Made by a program: the position numbers and the translations under genes. Of a DNA stretch of 64,000 nucleotides, positions 63,612 through 64,000 are shown in pieces (position 1 is the stretch's first letter; the number at the start of each line of letters is the position of its first letter). The stretch covers positions 620,001 to 684,000 of the forward strand of contig NZ_AEEB01000003.1 in NCBI RefSeq assembly GCF_000179775.1, written 5' to 3'. Source of the stretch: Ahrensia sp. R2A130 (lineage in GTDB: Bacteria; Pseudomonadota; Alphaproteobacteria; Rhizobiales; Rhizobiaceae). The notes under the pieces are model-generated. The model searched no databases. It was not told the DNA's origin and saw only the letters and a list, made by a program, of their open reading frames with translations.

Positions 63612-64000
63612 CAGCCTCCCAAGAACGAAGCGCGGACTTCGGGGTTGGCGAGAAGCGCCTCCCCCGTGTCGGTGAAGCGGTTTTCGCCGGTGACGAGCAC
63701 GTAGCCACGGTCAGCGATGTTCAGCGCTTGACGGGCATTTTGTTCCACCATCAAGACGGCGACATCCTTCTCGCGGATTTCCAGAATACGATCGAAGAGT
63801 TCGTCCATCACGATGGGGCTGACGCCTGCGGTTGGCTCGTCCAGCATCAACACCGAAGGCTGTGTCATCAACGCGCGACCAACAGCAACTTGCTGGCGTT
63901 GCCCGCCGGACAATTCCCTCGCCATCTGGTTGCGCTTTTCGCGCAGGATGGGGAACAGGTCGTAGATCTCGTTCATGGTGCCGGAGAAATCATCGGTGCG
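63611..64000 (-). CDS. livF: Liv-type ABC transporter ATPase LivF, C-terminal part (runs off window)
   Basis: Only the last 129 codons are in the window; the Walker A part lies beyond the right edge. Seen here are the signature ARELSGGQRQQVAVGRAL, Walker B SVLMLDEPTAGVSP, the H-loop replaced region VLMVEQNARQALNIADRGYV and the C-terminal end. The long open frame continues without a start to base 64000, so the protein begins outside. It sits upstream of livH, livM and the binding protein. livG probably lies still further upstream outside the window. Confidence 0.9.
   Translation of the reverse strand, partial: RTDDFSGTMNEIYDLFPILREKRNQMARELSGGQRQQVAVGRALMTQPSVLMLDEPTAGVSPIVMDELFDRILEIREKDVAVLMVEQNARQALNIADRGYVLVTGENRFTDTGEALLANPEVRASFLGG

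Noticed and set aside
1..64000. tRNA, rRNA, CRISPR arrays, prophage or IS elements
   Set aside because: I looked for T-loop motifs outside genes, regularly spaced repeats, transposase and integrase motifs, and found none; a weak tRNA could still escape reading by eye.

Overview
This window is a stretch of alphaproteobacterial chromosome, most likely from the Hyphomicrobiales (Rhizobiales). The evidence is the gene order: hdaA-ppk-ppx, purM-purN, uvrC-pgsA-moaD-moaE, rplM-rpsI-argC, hom-glpX and lptFGD-surA-pdxA-rsmA next to gmk-mltG-fabF-acpP and fabG-fabD. The presence of HdaA, DUF1127, a DNA polymerase III chi subunit and a type 2 ArgC agrees. DNA is moderately GC-rich, coding is dense, and many start/stop codons overlap (ATGA, TGATG, TAATG). 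I saw no tRNA, rRNA, CRISPR array, prophage or insertion sequence. The species cannot be named from the sequence alone.

Layout. 1-2.6 kb: a truncated LysR regulator divergent from a DUF1127 gene, then aspS. 2.8-6 kb: an MFS transporter, RNase D and an alpha/beta hydrolase. 6-12.2 kb (minus strand): glpX, hom, a small lipoprotein, an O-acetylhomoserine sulfhydrylase-type enzyme, and a coupled trio of enoyl-CoA hydratase, CoA-binding protein and a membrane-anchored Rieske-like protein without visible cluster ligands. 12.3-16 kb: PaaI thioesterase, rplM-rpsI behind a clear sigma70-type promoter, then speB-argC. 16.0-16.7 kb: a noncoding gap with a REPIN-like inverted repeat and several hairpins. 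16.7-22.8 kb: polyphosphate and replication-control operon (CDP-alcohol phosphatidyltransferase, AI-2E permease, hdaA, ppk, ppx). 23-36 kb: purM-purN, an orphan molybdopterin oxidoreductase, rlmJ, a GST, a Ca/Na antiporter, uvrC-pgsA-moaD-moaE, a fatty acid desaturase, ndk and a second GST. 36.5-43.2 kb: DinB, an ABC-F ATPase, a large unknown lipoprotein with a C-terminal twin CX9C motif, holC, a small basic exported protein and pepA. 43.5-58 kb: outer-membrane biogenesis (lptF, lptG, lptD, a SurA-like lipoprotein), pdxA, rsmA, gmk, mltG and the fatty acid synthesis genes, which are split by an EamA transporter. 58-64 kb: a branched-chain amino acid type ABC transporter followed downstream by a ThDP-dependent enzyme.

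How the genes work together. The window combines envelope building (LPS export, FabD/FabG/AcpP/FabF, PgsA, MltG), translation (AspRS, L13, S9, RsmA, RlmJ), nucleotide metabolism (PurM, PurN, Gmk, Ndk), replication control (HdaA, HolC) and amino acid metabolism (Hom, MetY-type, SpeB, ArgC). MoaD/MoaE could supply molybdopterin to the oxidoreductase encoded nearby.

Most of the window is ordinary housekeeping. The least explained signals are the twin CX9C lipoprotein (39160-40731), the Rieske-like protein without cluster ligands (10293-10820), a repeat found just downstream of both ndk and fabG, and the noncoding block between argC and ppx.
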